Positions 8,037 through 17,189 are shown, counted from the stretch's first letter. The stretch: DNA of 64,000 nucleotides from Hyphomicrobiales bacterium (GCA_900465685.1 UEGR01000003.1:300997-364996); one strand, 5' to 3'. Notes: a model not told the origin generated them from the sequence alone. Numbers and translations: made by a program.

Positions 8037-8846
8037 ATGACGATACCCAAGATCAGTCAGGATGTGGTGCGTCTTGCACATCGCGTTTCGGGCTTCCAGG
8101 AAGGGCACCGCGCCGTTCCGGAGGAGGTGCCCGTCGCGATGAGCTATAATGGCTCCACACAGGCTGTGATGATGGCGACGCCCTCCGACCTGGAGGATTT
8201 CGCTGTCGGGTTCAGTCTCACCGAAGGCATTATTGACGATGCCAGTCAGATCGAAAGCATCGAGCTTGTCGCTTTCGCGCAAGGGGTTGATGTACAGATG
8301 CGCCTTGCTGAATTGCCGGAACAGCGGCTGGCGGCGCGTCGCCGCTTCATGGCGGGCCCGGTTGGCTGTGGCCTATGCGGCATCGATTCCATCGAGCAGG
8401 CTCTACGCCCGGTCATGCCGCTCAAGGCAGATAATCACCGCATTTCGGCGAGCACCATTGCTGTGGCGATGGCTGCGCTGGGGCGCGAACAGCAATTGAA
8501 TGCGATGACCCATTCTGTTCACGCTGCAGGCTTTTACAGGCCACAGCAGGGCTTGATTGCCGCGCGTGAGGATGTCGGGCGGCACAATGCGCTGGATAAG
8601 CTCGTTGGCGCTCTGGCACGCGATGGGGCTGAAACGGAGCACGGCATAACCGTGATCACGAGCCGGGTATCCGTTGAAATGGTGCAAAAGGCAGTGAAAC
8701 TCGGCGCGCCTGTGCTGGCGGCTATTTCAGCGCCGACGGCTCTTGCCATCAGGACGGCGGAAGAGGCCAATCTCACTCTTGTCGCCATCGTGCGCGGCGA
8801 GGAATTCGACGTCTATACGCATGGCGAGCGAATTGTGACCGATTGA
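8037..8846 (+). CDS. fdhD: Formate dehydrogenase accessory sulfurtransferase FdhD
   Basis: FdhD passes sulfur from the cysteine desulfurase to the molybdenum cofactor of formate dehydrogenase, a step needed for that enzyme's activity. The 269-residue product carries the conserved GCGLCG motif with cysteines at about residues 111 and 114. It also has the C-terminal stretch HTHGERI-type ending (YTHGERI) and SRVSVEMVQKAV, typical of the family. The ATG at 8037 is preceded by AGGCGAGAG; an in-frame ATG at 8013 lacks a ribosome binding site. No formate dehydrogenase gene is in the window, so its partner must lie elsewhere. Confidence 0.9.
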   Translation: MTIPKISQDVVRLAHRVSGFQEGHRAVPEEVPVAMSYNGSTQAVMMATPSDLEDFAVGFSLTEGIIDDASQIESIELVAFAQGVDVQMRLAELPEQRLAARRRFMAGPVGCGLCGIDSIEQALRPVMPLKADNHRISASTIAVAMAALGREQQLNAMTHSVHAAGFYRPQQGLIAAREDVGRHNALDKLVGALARDGAETEHGITVITSRVSVEMVQKAVKLGAPVLAAISAPTALAIRTAEEANLTLVAIVRGEEFDVYTHGERIVTD

Positions 8847-8848
8847 GT

Positions 8849-8873
8849 GACGGCCCCGCAGGGCAGGGCCGTC
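8849..8873. terminator. Hairpin between convergent fdhD and ribH2
   Basis: GACGGCCC, a 9-base loop, then GGGCCGTC, directly after the fdhD stop and 11 bases before the ribH2 stop. It is a strong GC stem without a T run on either strand, so it probably acts as a bidirectional barrier or mRNA-end stabiliser. Confidence 0.45.
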
Positions 8874-8884
8874 CCCGTGAATGA

Positions 8885-9376
<492 letters not shown>

Positions 9377-9441
9377 CTAGAATCAGGGCGCACAAAGGAA
9401 CGCATTACTCGCGTCGGAAGACGCAATTCGTCACGCTCTTT

Positions 9442-9599
9442 TGCTCTCTTTCATCCGGACTATACCGTCGGCTCCGGCATCTCACCGGATCTGCTGACCC
9501 TGATTGATGAAGCGAATCAGCTTCGTCTTTCAGGCGCTCGCGGGCTCGGAAATCGCTTTCCATACCGCCGGTGGGGAATCTCACCCCGCCCCGAGAACA
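9442..9599 (-). promoter_or_regulatory. FMN riboswitch (RFN element) upstream of ribH2
   Basis: Read on the minus strand, the element starts with a 7-bp closing stem: TGTTCTC at 9599-9593 pairs with GAGAGCA at 9448-9442. The RFN core GGGGCGGGGTGAGATTCCCC follows, then ACCGGCGGTA, and near the 3' end GTCCGGATGAAAGAGAGC. These are the invariant segments of the flavin mononucleotide aptamer. It ends 80 bases before the ribH2 ATG. The spacer contains the small hairpin GCGTC-TTCC-GACGC, with no strong T run, so control of translation initiation is at least as likely as termination. Confidence 0.93.
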
Positions 9600-9854
9600 A
9601 GCCCACGCACTATTGCGTAAGCCCCGTCAAATTAAGTGGGCGCCGCGATCTTGTCCAGCCATTTCACAGGATTTTTATCCCATTAAAGAGCGGGTATCGG
9701 CATTTTTGGTTTACGCTCATTCAAGGGTTTAGATGATGGCTGCTAAACCTCGAAAATACGCTTAAATGCCTCATTTCTCATAAGAAATTGGCTGTGGAAT
9801 ACTACTTAAAATTTTAATCGATTAAATTTCTCGCTATTTATCATATCGGGGATA

Positions 9855-9885
9855 TTGACACCTATCCCGGGTTTCAGCCTATCCT
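9855..9885 (+). promoter_or_regulatory. Candidate promoter of the sugar ABC operon
   Basis: TTGACA at 9855-9860 and TATCCT at 9880-9885, 19 bases apart, resemble a housekeeping promoter. They lie about 45 bases before a LacI-type palindrome. The transcription start would be near 9892, giving a leader of roughly 320 bases. Confidence 0.35.
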
Positions 9886-9927
9886 AGGCAATACATCTTG
9901 TCTGGTGGATGCGGTTCATTCTTAAAA

Positions 9928-9939
9928 GACAACGTTGTC
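9928..9939. promoter_or_regulatory. LacI-family-type operator
   Basis: GACAACGTTGTC is a perfect 12-bp palindrome centred on CpG, flanked by AA on both sides. Such CG-centred palindromes (core AACGTT) are the usual sites of LacI/GalR-family regulators of sugar uptake. It lies just downstream of the candidate promoter, where a bound repressor would block transcription. No LacI-family gene is in the window. Confidence 0.6.
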
Positions 9940-10209
9940 AATTGGGGTGAGGCGGCGTAAAGATGGTTTGGAGGACATCGGAGGACGTCGCGTCAATTGG
10001 CCGGGGTATCCGGCGGAGATCATCTCTCTGCATCGGGTTGCGGCAGTGAATGAGGAGGAGCCGGTTGTATGGAGCGACCGGTTTCAGTTCGCGCCTCAAG
10101 GCGCGGACAGGACGAAAGAAATTCAAAACGGATAGCTGCGCGGTTGGGACGGGATTCCCGGCACAGCGTCCGGTGTAACAAGTTTCGTTTGTTTCTACGG
10201 GAGGTAGAC
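9940..10209 (+). other. Long untranslated leader of the sugar operon
   Basis: About 270 bases between the LacI-type palindrome and the binding-protein ATG. Frames are open here (one runs in phase with the downstream gene from 10069), but their codon content and composition do not look like protein. The signal peptide starts cleanly at 10210 behind GGGAGG. I see no known riboswitch in it. Confidence 0.4.
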
Positions 10210-11478
10210 ATGCATAAACTTCTGAAACTCGCCGCTATGGGTACGGCTGCCTGCGCTTTGCTCGCCGGAATGGCGCCTGTCGCAAACGCTGCTGATGCCA
10301 AGCAGAACGTTGAAGTTCTGCACTGGTGGACCGCTGGCGGTGAAGCTGCCGCGCTCGATGTTCTGAAGAAGGACCTTGAAAAGAAGGGCATCAGCTGGAC
10401 CGACATGCCTGTTGCAGGCGGCGGCGGCACGGAAGCCATGACCGTTCTGCGCGCTCGCGTTACCGCTGGCAACGCGCCGACTGCCGTGCAGATGCTCGGC
10501 TTTGATATTCGCGACTGGGCCGAGCAGGGCGCTCTTGGCAATCTTGATGAAGTTGCCAACAAGGAAGGCTGGGACAAGGTCATTCCCGCTCCGTTGCAGG
10601 CATTCGCCAAGTATGAAGATCACTGGATTGCTGCACCTGTGAACGTCCACACCACCAACTGGATGTGGATCAACAAGGCCGCGCTCGACAAGGCAGGCGG
10701 CAAGGAACCGGCAAACTGGGATGAGCTGATCGCGCTTCTCGACAAGTTCAAGGAACAGGGCATCACGCCAATCGCGCATGGTGGCCAGCCTTGGCAGGAT
10801 GCGACGATCTTTGACGCCGTCGTGCTTTCGTTTGGCACTGACTTCTACAAGAAGGCTTTTGTCGATCTCGACCCGGAAACCCTGGGCAGCGATACGATGA
10901 AGCAGGCTTTCGACCGCATGACCAAGCTGCGCAGCTATGTCGATGACAACTTCTCCGGTCGCGACTGGAACCTGGCCTCGGCCATGGTTATCGAAGGTAA
11001 GGCCGGTCTGCAGTTCATGGGCGACTGGGCCAAGGGCGAATTCGTGAAGGCCGGCAAGAAGCCGGGCGAGGATTTCGTCTGCATGCGCTATCCGGGCACG
11101 CAGGGCGCTGTGACCTTCAACTCCGACATGTTCGCGATGTTCAAGGTTGCTGACGACAAGATCCCGGCTCAGATGGAAATGGCTTCGGCTGTTGAAAGCC
11201 CGACATTCCAGTCCGCGTTCAACGTGGTCAAGGGTTCGGCTCCTGCACGCACCGACGTGCCGGATACTGCTTTCGACGCTTGCGGCAAGAAGGCCATCGC
11301 CGACCTGAAGGAAGCTGATGGCAAGGGCACGATGCTGGGTTCCATGGCGCACGGCTATGCCAATCCTGCAGCGGTCAAGAACGCGATCTACGACGTGGTG
11401 ACCCGCGAGTTCAACGGACAGCTCAATTCTGAAGATGCTGTCAAGGAACTCGTCTCGGCTGTCGCTGCTGCGAAGTAA
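10210..11478 (+). CDS. Sugar ABC transporter substrate-binding protein
   Basis: A 422-residue periplasmic binding protein of the carbohydrate uptake CUT1 class. A Sec signal peptide ([20 protein letters not shown]) is cut near VANAA, and the mature protein begins with [19 protein letters not shown], the motif of glucose/mannose-binding proteins of the GtsA type. The start at 10210 has GGGAGG six bases upstream; the open frame reaching back to 10069 is leader sequence. It heads a four-gene operon with two permeases and an ATPase. The substrate is probably glucose, mannose or a related hexose, judged only by resemblance. A strong hairpin after the stop should let this gene be expressed above the rest. 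Confidence 0.88.
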   Translation: MHKLLKLAAMGTAACALLAGMAPVANAADAKQNVEVLHWWTAGGEAAALDVLKKDLEKKGISWTDMPVAGGGGTEAMTVLRARVTAGNAPTAVQMLGFDIRDWAEQGALGNLDEVANKEGWDKVIPAPLQAFAKYEDHWIAAPVNVHTTNWMWINKAALDKAGGKEPANWDELIALLDKFKEQGITPIAHGGQPWQDATIFDAVVLSFGTDFYKKAFVDLDPETLGSDTMKQAFDRMTKLRSYVDDNFSGRDWNLASAMVIEGKAGLQFMGDWAKGEFVKAGKKPGEDFVCMRYPGTQGAVTFNSDMFAMFKVADDKIPAQMEMASAVESPTFQSAFNVVKGSAPARTDVPDTAFDACGKKAIADLKEADGKGTMLGSMAHGYANPAAVKNAIYDVVTREFNGQLNSEDAVKELVSAVAAAK

Positions 11479-11491
11479 TACGCTGAACAGG

Positions 11492-11524
11492 CGTCCGGGA
11501 GTTTAAACCTCCCGGACGTTTTTT
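11492..11524 (+). terminator. Rho-independent-type terminator after the sugar-binding gene
   Basis: CGTCCGGGAG, loop TTTAAAC, CTCCCGGACG, then TTTTTT. A textbook stem and T run 13 bases after the stop. Because the permeases lie downstream on the same strand, it is probably a partial terminator that sets the excess of binding protein. The remaining 240 bases before the permease hold only a small GGTTCC-ATC-GGAACC hairpin. Confidence 0.85.
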
Positions 11525-11763
11525 ATCCGGCCCGAGGTGCGAGAAGAGCGCCTTACAGCCAGCCGGAGCAGCATTTCGGAATTCAGAACAAGCATTGCAT
11601 GATGTTGTTTTGCATGGTTCCATCGGAACCGGTGAAGGCATCGTTGGACCAACGCATTTTGCAGCCGGGTCGTTCTCCGGTCATGCATAAATGCCGCTGA
11701 AACGATCGTCTCGAATGCCCGTTCAAAGGGCATCACGAGCGGCGCAAACTGGGTGGCGCAAAT

Positions 11764-12645
11764 ATGCAGCGTAACAGCCGATTGCAGGAATTCATCCCCA
11801 AGCTGGTCTTGGCTCCAAGCTTCCTGATCGTCCTCGTCTTTGTCTACGGGTTTATCATCTATACAGGCGTGCTTTCGCTGACCAACAGCCGCATGCTGCC
11901 GTCCTACGGCTTCGTGGGATTGTCCAATTATGAGAAACTCTGGGCGCTGCCACATTGGTGGCGGGCGATCACCAATCTGGCGATCTTCGCGTCGCTCTAC
12001 ATCATCATCTGCTCGGTGATCGGTCTGTTTCTGGCCATTCTGCTCGACCAGAAGATCCGCGGCGAAGGCTTTTTGCGTCCGATCTATCTTTATCCGATGG
12101 CCCTGTCCTTCATTGTGACCGGCACGGCATGGAAGTGGTTTCTCGATCCCGGTATCGGGCTTGAAAACACCATGCATCTGTGGGGCTGGGAAAGCTTTAC
12201 CTTCGGCTGGATCAAGAGCAACACCATGGCGATCTACTGTCTGGTGATCGCCGCCGTCTGGCAATCGTCGGGTTTTGTGATGGCCATGTTCCTCGCGGGC
12301 CTGCGTGGCGTCGACAATGAAATCATCAAGGCGGCCCAGATCGACGGGGCTTCCACTGGCACGATCTATCGCCGCATCATCATTCCCTTGATGCGCCCGG
12401 TTTTCCTGTCGGCCTTCGTGGTGCTGGCGCATCTGGCGATCAAGGCCTACGATCTTGTCATCGCACTGACCGGCGGCGGACCGGGACAGGCGACCGAACT
12501 CCCGGCGACATTCATGTATTCCTATACGTTCACCCGTAACCAGATGGGTATCGGCGCTTCGTCGGCGATTATCATGCTGGCGATGATCTTCTCGATCATC
12601 ATTCCCTATCTCTATTCGGAAATTCGCGGAGGGTCGCGGTCATGA
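11764..12645 (+). CDS. Sugar ABC transporter permease (MalF/UgpA class)
   Basis: An inner-membrane permease of 293 residues with about six spans. The cytoplasmic EAA loop is visible as AAQIDGASTGTIYRRIIIPL (about residues 190-209). It pairs with the next permease, whose ATG overlaps its stop (ATGA), showing translational coupling. The 285-base gap before it contains the terminator of the binding-protein gene; no separate promoter is evident. The ribosome binding site is weak (GGGTGGCG). Confidence 0.88.
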   Translation: MQRNSRLQEFIPKLVLAPSFLIVLVFVYGFIIYTGVLSLTNSRMLPSYGFVGLSNYEKLWALPHWWRAITNLAIFASLYIIICSVIGLFLAILLDQKIRGEGFLRPIYLYPMALSFIVTGTAWKWFLDPGIGLENTMHLWGWESFTFGWIKSNTMAIYCLVIAAVWQSSGFVMAMFLAGLRGVDNEIIKAAQIDGASTGTIYRRIIIPLMRPVFLSAFVVLAHLAIKAYDLVIALTGGGPGQATELPATFMYSYTFTRNQMGIGASSAIIMLAMIFSIIIPYLYSEIRGGSRS

Positions 12646-13523
12646 GCGCCCAGTCGCAAGATAACGCCATCAACAGCGGTAAGCTGACGCGTGCGCTGAT
12701 CTATACCGCGCTGCTGCTCTTCGCCATCTACTATCTGTTGCCGCTCTATGTGATGCTGGTCAACTCGTTCAAACCGCTGGAAGAAATTCGCCAGGGCGGC
12801 ATGTTGAACCTGCCGCAGCAATGGACCATCGAGCCGTGGCTTTCGGCATGGTCGACGGCGCAGATCGGCGTACAGCCCACCGGCCTGAAGCCGTTCTTCA
12901 TCAATTCCATTCTGATGGTCGTGCCCGCCGTGGCGATCTCCACCATTATTGGTGCGCTGAATGGCTATGTGCTGACCAAATGGCGCTTCCGTGGCTCGAA
13001 TATCTTCTTCGGCCTGCTGTTGCTGTCATGCTTCATTCCGTTCCAGATCGTGCTGATCCCGATGGCGCGCATGCTCGGACTTTTCGGCATTGCCGGAACG
13101 ATCTGGGGCCTCATCATGGTGCACGTCATTTATGGTCTCGGCTTCACCACGCTCTATTTCCGCAACTATTACGAAGCGTTTCCGACCGAGCTGGTGCGCG
13201 CTGCGCAGATTGACGGGGCAAGTTTCTTCCAGATTTTCTGGCGCATTCTACTGCCGTCATCCGGGCCGATCATCGTCGTGTCCGTGATCTGGCAGTTCAC
13301 CAATATCTGGAACGACTTCCTGTTCGGCGCATCCTTCTCCGGCGCGAATTCCACGCCGATGACGGTGGCGCTCAACAACCTCGTTTCCTCTTCCACAGGC
13401 GTCAAGGAATATAACGTTCATTTCGCAGCCGCCATTCTGGCCGCTCTGCCGACGCTGATCGTCTATATCGTGTCCGGCCGCTACTTTGTGCGCGGTCTGA
13501 TGTCCGGCGCCGTCAAGGGATAA
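12642..13523 (+). CDS. Sugar ABC transporter permease (MalG/UgpE class)
   Basis: The second inner-membrane permease of the sugar importer, 293 residues with about six spans. Its EAA loop reads RAAQIDGASFFQIFWRILLP, and the GAxxGYVLTKWRFRG region (GALNGYVLTKWRFRG) is typical of MalG-type partners. It overlaps the preceding gene by four bases and ends seven bases before the ATPase start, so the three genes form a tight unit. Confidence 0.88.
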   Translation: MSAQSQDNAINSGKLTRALIYTALLLFAIYYLLPLYVMLVNSFKPLEEIRQGGMLNLPQQWTIEPWLSAWSTAQIGVQPTGLKPFFINSILMVVPAVAISTIIGALNGYVLTKWRFRGSNIFFGLLLLSCFIPFQIVLIPMARMLGLFGIAGTIWGLIMVHVIYGLGFTTLYFRNYYEAFPTELVRAAQIDGASFFQIFWRILLPSSGPIIVVSVIWQFTNIWNDFLFGASFSGANSTPMTVALNNLVSSSTGVKEYNVHFAAAILAALPTLIVYIVSGRYFVRGLMSGAVKG

Positions 13524-13530
13524 GTTCACT

Positions 13531-14646
13531 ATGTCGTTTCTGAAAATTACCGATCTCTACAAGTCCTACGGCACTGTCTCGATCCTGAAGAACATCAATA
13601 TCGAGATTGAGGAAGGCGGCTTTCTGGTTCTCGTCGGCCCGTCGGGCTGCGGCAAGTCCACGCTGCTCAACACGATTGCCGGTCTCGAGCCGATCACATC
13701 CGGTGACATTGCGATCAAGGGCAAGTCAGTTTCCGGCCTGCATCCGTCTCAGCGCGATATCGCCATGGTCTTCCAGTCCTATGCGCTTTATCCCAACATG
13801 ACGGTTGCCGGAAACATCGCTTTCGGCATGGAAATCCGTAAAGTGCCCAAGCCGGAGCGGGACAAGGCCATTCAGGAAGTGGCCGACATGTTGCAGATCG
13901 GCCATCTGCTCGACCGCAAGCCGAGCCAGCTTTCCGGTGGCCAGCGTCAGCGCGTTGCGATGGGGCGCGCACTTGTGCGCAATCCGCAGGTCTTCCTGTT
14001 CGATGAGCCGCTGTCGAACCTCGACGCGAAGCTGCGTGTGGATATGCGCACCGAAATCAAGCGCCTGCACAGCCGCATGAAGACAACTATCGTCTATGTG
14101 ACGCACGATCAGATCGAAGCCATGACGCTGGCGACCAAGATCGCTGTGCTGAAAGATGGCGTCTTGCAGCAGTTCGGTACACCTGCGGAGATTTACAACA
14201 ACCCGTCCAACATGTTCGTGGCGGACTTCATGGGGTCGCCGGCGATGAACCTGCTGACGGTCGCTGTTGAGAAGAATGGCTCGGATTATGCAATCTCGCT
14301 TGATCGTGGTGACGGACAGGCATTGACGCTTCCGTTGAAGAACGCACCGCAAGCCCTTGGCGACTATGTGGGCAAGCAGGTTGTCTTTGGCATTCGCCCG
14401 GAAGCTTTGACCGATCCAGACGGCGCGGATCGCAATGCGGACGCGGTTGTGGAAGGCGACTGCCTGATCGATGTGGTCGAACCCGCAGGGTCGGACACGT
14501 TTGCGGTGACCCGCCTTGGCGGCAAGCATGTGGTCGCCCGCCTGCGCGCCGATGCACGCATCGTGGCGGGCCAAGCTTCGCGGCTGGCCTTTAATCTCGA
14601 CAAGGCGGTGTTCTTCGATCCGACCAGTCAGGGACGCATTCTCTGA
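13531..14646 (+). CDS. Sugar ABC transporter ATP-binding protein (UgpC/MsmK class)
   Basis: A 371-residue cytoplasmic ATPase with Walker A GPSGCGKST, Q-loop FQSYALYPNM, signature LSGGQRQR, Walker B VFLFDEP and an H-loop VTHDQIEAMT. A C-terminal regulatory extension of about 130 residues carries the FGIRPEAL motif of TOBE domains in the UgpC/MalK class. It completes the importer. ATPases of this class sometimes serve several sugar transporters. The AT-rich dyad AATTAG-TAAG-CTAATT just after the stop is too weak to call as a terminator. Confidence 0.9.
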   Translation: MSFLKITDLYKSYGTVSILKNINIEIEEGGFLVLVGPSGCGKSTLLNTIAGLEPITSGDIAIKGKSVSGLHPSQRDIAMVFQSYALYPNMTVAGNIAFGMEIRKVPKPERDKAIQEVADMLQIGHLLDRKPSQLSGGQRQRVAMGRALVRNPQVFLFDEPLSNLDAKLRVDMRTEIKRLHSRMKTTIVYVTHDQIEAMTLATKIAVLKDGVLQQFGTPAEIYNNPSNMFVADFMGSPAMNLLTVAVEKNGSDYAISLDRGDGQALTLPLKNAPQALGDYVGKQVVFGIRPEALTDPDGADRNADAVVEGDCLIDVVEPAGSDTFAVTRLGGKHVVARLRADARIVAGQASRLAFNLDKAVFFDPTSQGRIL

Positions 14647-14739
14647 TCGGCGGAAAATTAGTAAGCTAATTCTTGGAATAGTGTTTGTTTACAAGAGGCT
14701 TAGCCTTGAGCCCATCATGATCGAACGAAAGGTCACACG

Positions 14740-15189
14740 ATGCGCAGGAAGATTGGCACGCTGCTGATGGTCATTGGCATGAGCGGGATTGGTCCTGCTC
14801 ATGCCGCAGAGGCCATCGATCATTTTGGAACGCTGAAACAACACTTATTTGCCGGACAGCGGACGACGTCGCTGCTCGAACTGGACAGGTGCGAGCAGAC
14901 ATCAGGCATAAAACAAAAACCGGAGGGCTTTACCGGCGGTCTAGTTATCCGCGCCTTTTTGAGCAGACCCGCTCCGGATGGAGCAATTGTCTACGCGTAC
15001 AATCATGAAACGGTAAGCGATGACACGCCGGTTCAACAGTTTGTCCGCTACCGCGTTTTGCCGGATGAAACAGCGACAATCATCATCTGGAGATTTTCTG
15101 CAAAAACCCATGACCAGATTGGAGAAACCACAATCTTCAAGTGCAAGCTGGGGGAGGGGTTGAAATTTGTCTATGACAAAGACACGTAA
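14740..15189 (+). CDS. Small secreted protein, VirK-like
   Basis: A 149-residue protein with a clear signal peptide (cleavage near GPAHAAEA, residue 23), so probably periplasmic. The pattern HFGTLKQHLFAGQRTTSLLE followed by LDRCEQT resembles the start of VirK-family proteins (a short helix, a G-rich turn and a strand ending in cysteine). Another cysteine lies near the C-terminus (FKCKLGEG), so a disulfide is possible. AAAGG precedes the ATG. Function is unknown; the VirK resemblance is by eye and tentative. It is followed by a strong terminator and appears monocistronic. Confidence 0.65.
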   Translation: MRRKIGTLLMVIGMSGIGPAHAAEAIDHFGTLKQHLFAGQRTTSLLELDRCEQTSGIKQKPEGFTGGLVIRAFLSRPAPDGAIVYAYNHETVSDDTPVQQFVRYRVLPDETATIIIWRFSAKTHDQIGETTIFKCKLGEGLKFVYDKDT

Positions 15190-15223
15190 TTGATTCTCAA
15201 AAACGCGAATGCCTTTGAAATTG

Positions 15224-15260
15224 AAAAGAGCGCTTCCGATAAATCGGAAGCGCTCTTTTT
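15224..15260 (+). terminator. Strong terminator after the VirK-like gene
   Basis: AAAAGAGCGCTTCCGAT, a short AA loop, ATCGGAAGCGCTCTTTT, then T. The nearly perfect 17-bp stem with A and T runs on its two sides would work in both directions. It also lies downstream of the 33-codon ORF on the minus strand. Confidence 0.9.
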
Positions 15261-15339
15261 CATAATTTGCCTGGAGGGCAAAATCAAACTCGATAGGCGA
15301 TCATCATAAACACTGGCCAAGCCTCATCGGGCGGCCAAT

Positions 15340-15441
15340 CTAGTGCAGGAAATCCAGTCCCAATAGACCGATCGCAAGCGCCGTGTTCAGCGAAATGATC
15401 ATCATGCCATAAACTAGTGCAGTTCTCGTAATATCGTTCAT
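15340..15441 (-). CDS. 33-residue single-span membrane peptide
   Basis: A short ORF on the minus strand, ATG at 15441-15439 and TAG at 15342-15340, with a near-ideal ribosome binding site (AAGGAGG, about six bases upstream). The product begins MNDITRTALVYGMMIISLNT and continues as one hydrophobic helix ending GLDFLH. It has a charged N-terminus and no cleavage motif, so it is probably a small inner-membrane protein. The terminator at 15224-15260 lies about 80 bases downstream and the GTTAC palindrome about 55 bases upstream. Together they make a complete, isolated transcription unit. Function unknown. Confidence 0.6.
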   Translation of the reverse strand: MNDITRTALVYGMMIISLNTALAIGLLGLDFLH

Positions 15442-15751
15442 TTCCTACCTCCTTGAGCCGGGACCACCCATTCCAGACTCGAAGCTTCGTGAAACTGTTA
15501 CCGAATGTAACAGTCCGTTACGGCATGCGCAACCCCGCTTTACACAATTGTGAACGATTGAAATCTGTCGTGAGAAATGGGTGTCTTTTGCCCAGTCGGG
15601 CGCTGAATGAAGGGCTTTTGAGCCGATAAATTGCTGAAATTGGGCCGAAATCACCACAATGTGAGAAAAAATCGGCTAGCAATCTACCTATAAGCACGAC
15701 ATAGCTTCTGGTAAGCTTTTTGTAAAAGCACGGCCTATTCGGAAATTCACC
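15442..15751. other. 310-base divergent intergenic region
   Basis: It separates the minus-strand 33-codon ORF from the plus-strand MFS gene. It contains the ribosome binding site of the small ORF, the GTTAC palindrome at 15495-15521 and AT-rich sequence close to the MFS start. No further gene is evident. Confidence 0.4.
15495..15521. promoter_or_regulatory. CTGTTAC-N5-GTAACAG palindrome with a third half-site
   Basis: CTGTTAC (15495-15501), CGAAT, GTAACAG (15507-15513) is a perfect 7-bp inverted repeat. A third half-site, GTTAC (15517-15521), again follows GTAAC after five bases. This is the form of a TetR-type operator. It lies about 55 bases upstream of the small membrane peptide's start. 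The same core recurs at 6696-6728. Confidence 0.5.
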
Positions 15752-17188
15752 GTGAACCGCATCATTCCACTTGTGCTGGCAATTGCTCTTTTCATGGAGC
15801 AGATGGATTCGAATGTCATTTCGACATCATTGCCCGCGATTGCCGCCGATATCGGCACCAGTCCGATTGCTCTCAAGCTCGCTCTGACGGCCTATCTGGT
15901 CGCGCTGGCGGTTTTCATTCCGATCAGCGGTTGGATGGCTGACCGGTTCGGTGCCAAAAATGTTTTCCGCGCTGCAATCGCCGTCTTCGTCGTTGGTTCG
16001 ATTGCCTGTGCAGCGGCTAACTCACTGACTGCCTTTGTCGTTTCGCGCTTCTTGCAGGGCATGGGCGGCGCGATGATGACGCCGGTGGGACGTCTTGTGC
16101 TGGTGCGCTCGACACCGCGCAGCGAACTCGTATCGGCCATGGCGTGGCTGACGATCCCCGCCATGGTTGGCCCGTTGGTCGGGCCACCGGTTGGTGGTTT
16201 CATCACGACCTTTCTCACATGGCACTGGATATTCCTGATTAATGTGCCCATCGGCGCTGTCGGTATCTGGTTTGCCACGCGCTTTCTGCCGGATAATGAC
16301 GAGCGCATCGTCAAGCGCCTCGATTGGCCCGGCTTCTTTTTGTCCGGCATTGCCATGTCCGGCGTGGTCTTCGGCCTGTCTGTGGTCAGCCTGCCTGCGC
16401 TGCCGCCCGCTGTTGGCTTCGTTACGGTGGCGATCGGTCTGGTCTGTTCGGTGCTGTATATCATCCATGCCCGCCGCAGTGCTGATCCGCTGCTTGATCT
16501 TCGGCTGTTCGACAATCAGGTATTCCGGTCAGCCGTGTTGGGGGGCAGTATTTTCCGCTTCGGCATTGGCGCCATTCCGTTTTTGCTGCCGCTGATGTTC
16601 CAGCTCGGCTTCGGCTTCACGCCCTTTCAGTCGGGTATGATAACCTTTGTTTCAGCCATCGGTGCGATCAGCATGAAGTTCGGTGCGAAGCGGATTTTCG
16701 CCAAGATCGGCTTCCGGCGCGCATTGATGTCGGGTTCGATCATTTCGGCAGGTTTCATCGCGGTCAACAGCCTGTTCACACCCATGACGCCGATCTGGAT
16801 CATTCTCAGCTTCCTGCTGGTCGGCGGTTTTGCGCGGTCGCTGTTCTTTACTGGCGTCAATGCGCTAGCCTATGCCGAAATTCCGGATGAAAAAACCAGT
16901 CAGGCGACGCCGATCACCGCCGTCGCACAACAGGTTTCGCTGGCGATTGGCGTTGCCCTTGCGGGTGGGGTGCTGGAAATCAGCAGCGGCTTGCGCGGCG
17001 CACCGCTGGCCCTGGTCGACTTCCATGTGGGCTTCATCGTCGTGGCTTTGGTGTCCGCTGTCGCATTCTTCTGGTTTGCACGGCTTTCGCCTGAAGCTGG
17101 TCGCGAACTATCCGAACCTTCAGCACCTCGCCAGAAGGGCAAGGCTACAGTTGTGGTGAAGCCGGTAAACTCGGCAGCCGGAGAATAA
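15752..17188 (+). CDS. MFS drug exporter, DHA2 family (14 spans)
   Basis: A 478-residue inner-membrane proton-coupled exporter of the EmrB/QacA type. Visible signatures are LFMEQMDSNVISTSLPAI in the first span, the loop GWMADRFGAKNVFR (motif A) and the antiporter motif C region PAMVGPLVGPPVGGF. The start is a GTG at 15752. A second, similar pump lies at 61850-63283, nearly the same length and with matching motifs, so they are paralogues. It converges on rlmE, with a shared hairpin between. Substrate unknown. Confidence 0.87.
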   Translation: MNRIIPLVLAIALFMEQMDSNVISTSLPAIAADIGTSPIALKLALTAYLVALAVFIPISGWMADRFGAKNVFRAAIAVFVVGSIACAAANSLTAFVVSRFLQGMGGAMMTPVGRLVLVRSTPRSELVSAMAWLTIPAMVGPLVGPPVGGFITTFLTWHWIFLINVPIGAVGIWFATRFLPDNDERIVKRLDWPGFFLSGIAMSGVVFGLSVVSLPALPPAVGFVTVAIGLVCSVLYIIHARRSADPLLDLRLFDNQVFRSAVLGGSIFRFGIGAIPFLLPLMFQLGFGFTPFQSGMITFVSAIGAISMKFGAKRIFAKIGFRRALMSGSIISAGFIAVNSLFTPMTPIWIILSFLLVGGFARSLFFTGVNALAYAEIPDEKTSQATPITAVAQQVSLAIGVALAGGVLEISSGLRGAPLALVDFHVGFIVVALVSAVAFFWFARLSPEAGRELSEPSAPRQKGKATVVVKPVNSAAGE

Positions 17189-17189
17189 A

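Noticed and set aside
10069-10209. In-phase extension of the sugar-binding protein upstream of 10210
   Set aside because: The signal peptide begins at 10210 directly behind GGGAGG; the extension would bury it.
14656-14671. AATTAG-TAAG-CTAATT dyad after the sugar ABC ATPase gene
   Set aside because: The stem is only six AT-rich pairs and no T run follows, so it is not credible as a terminator.
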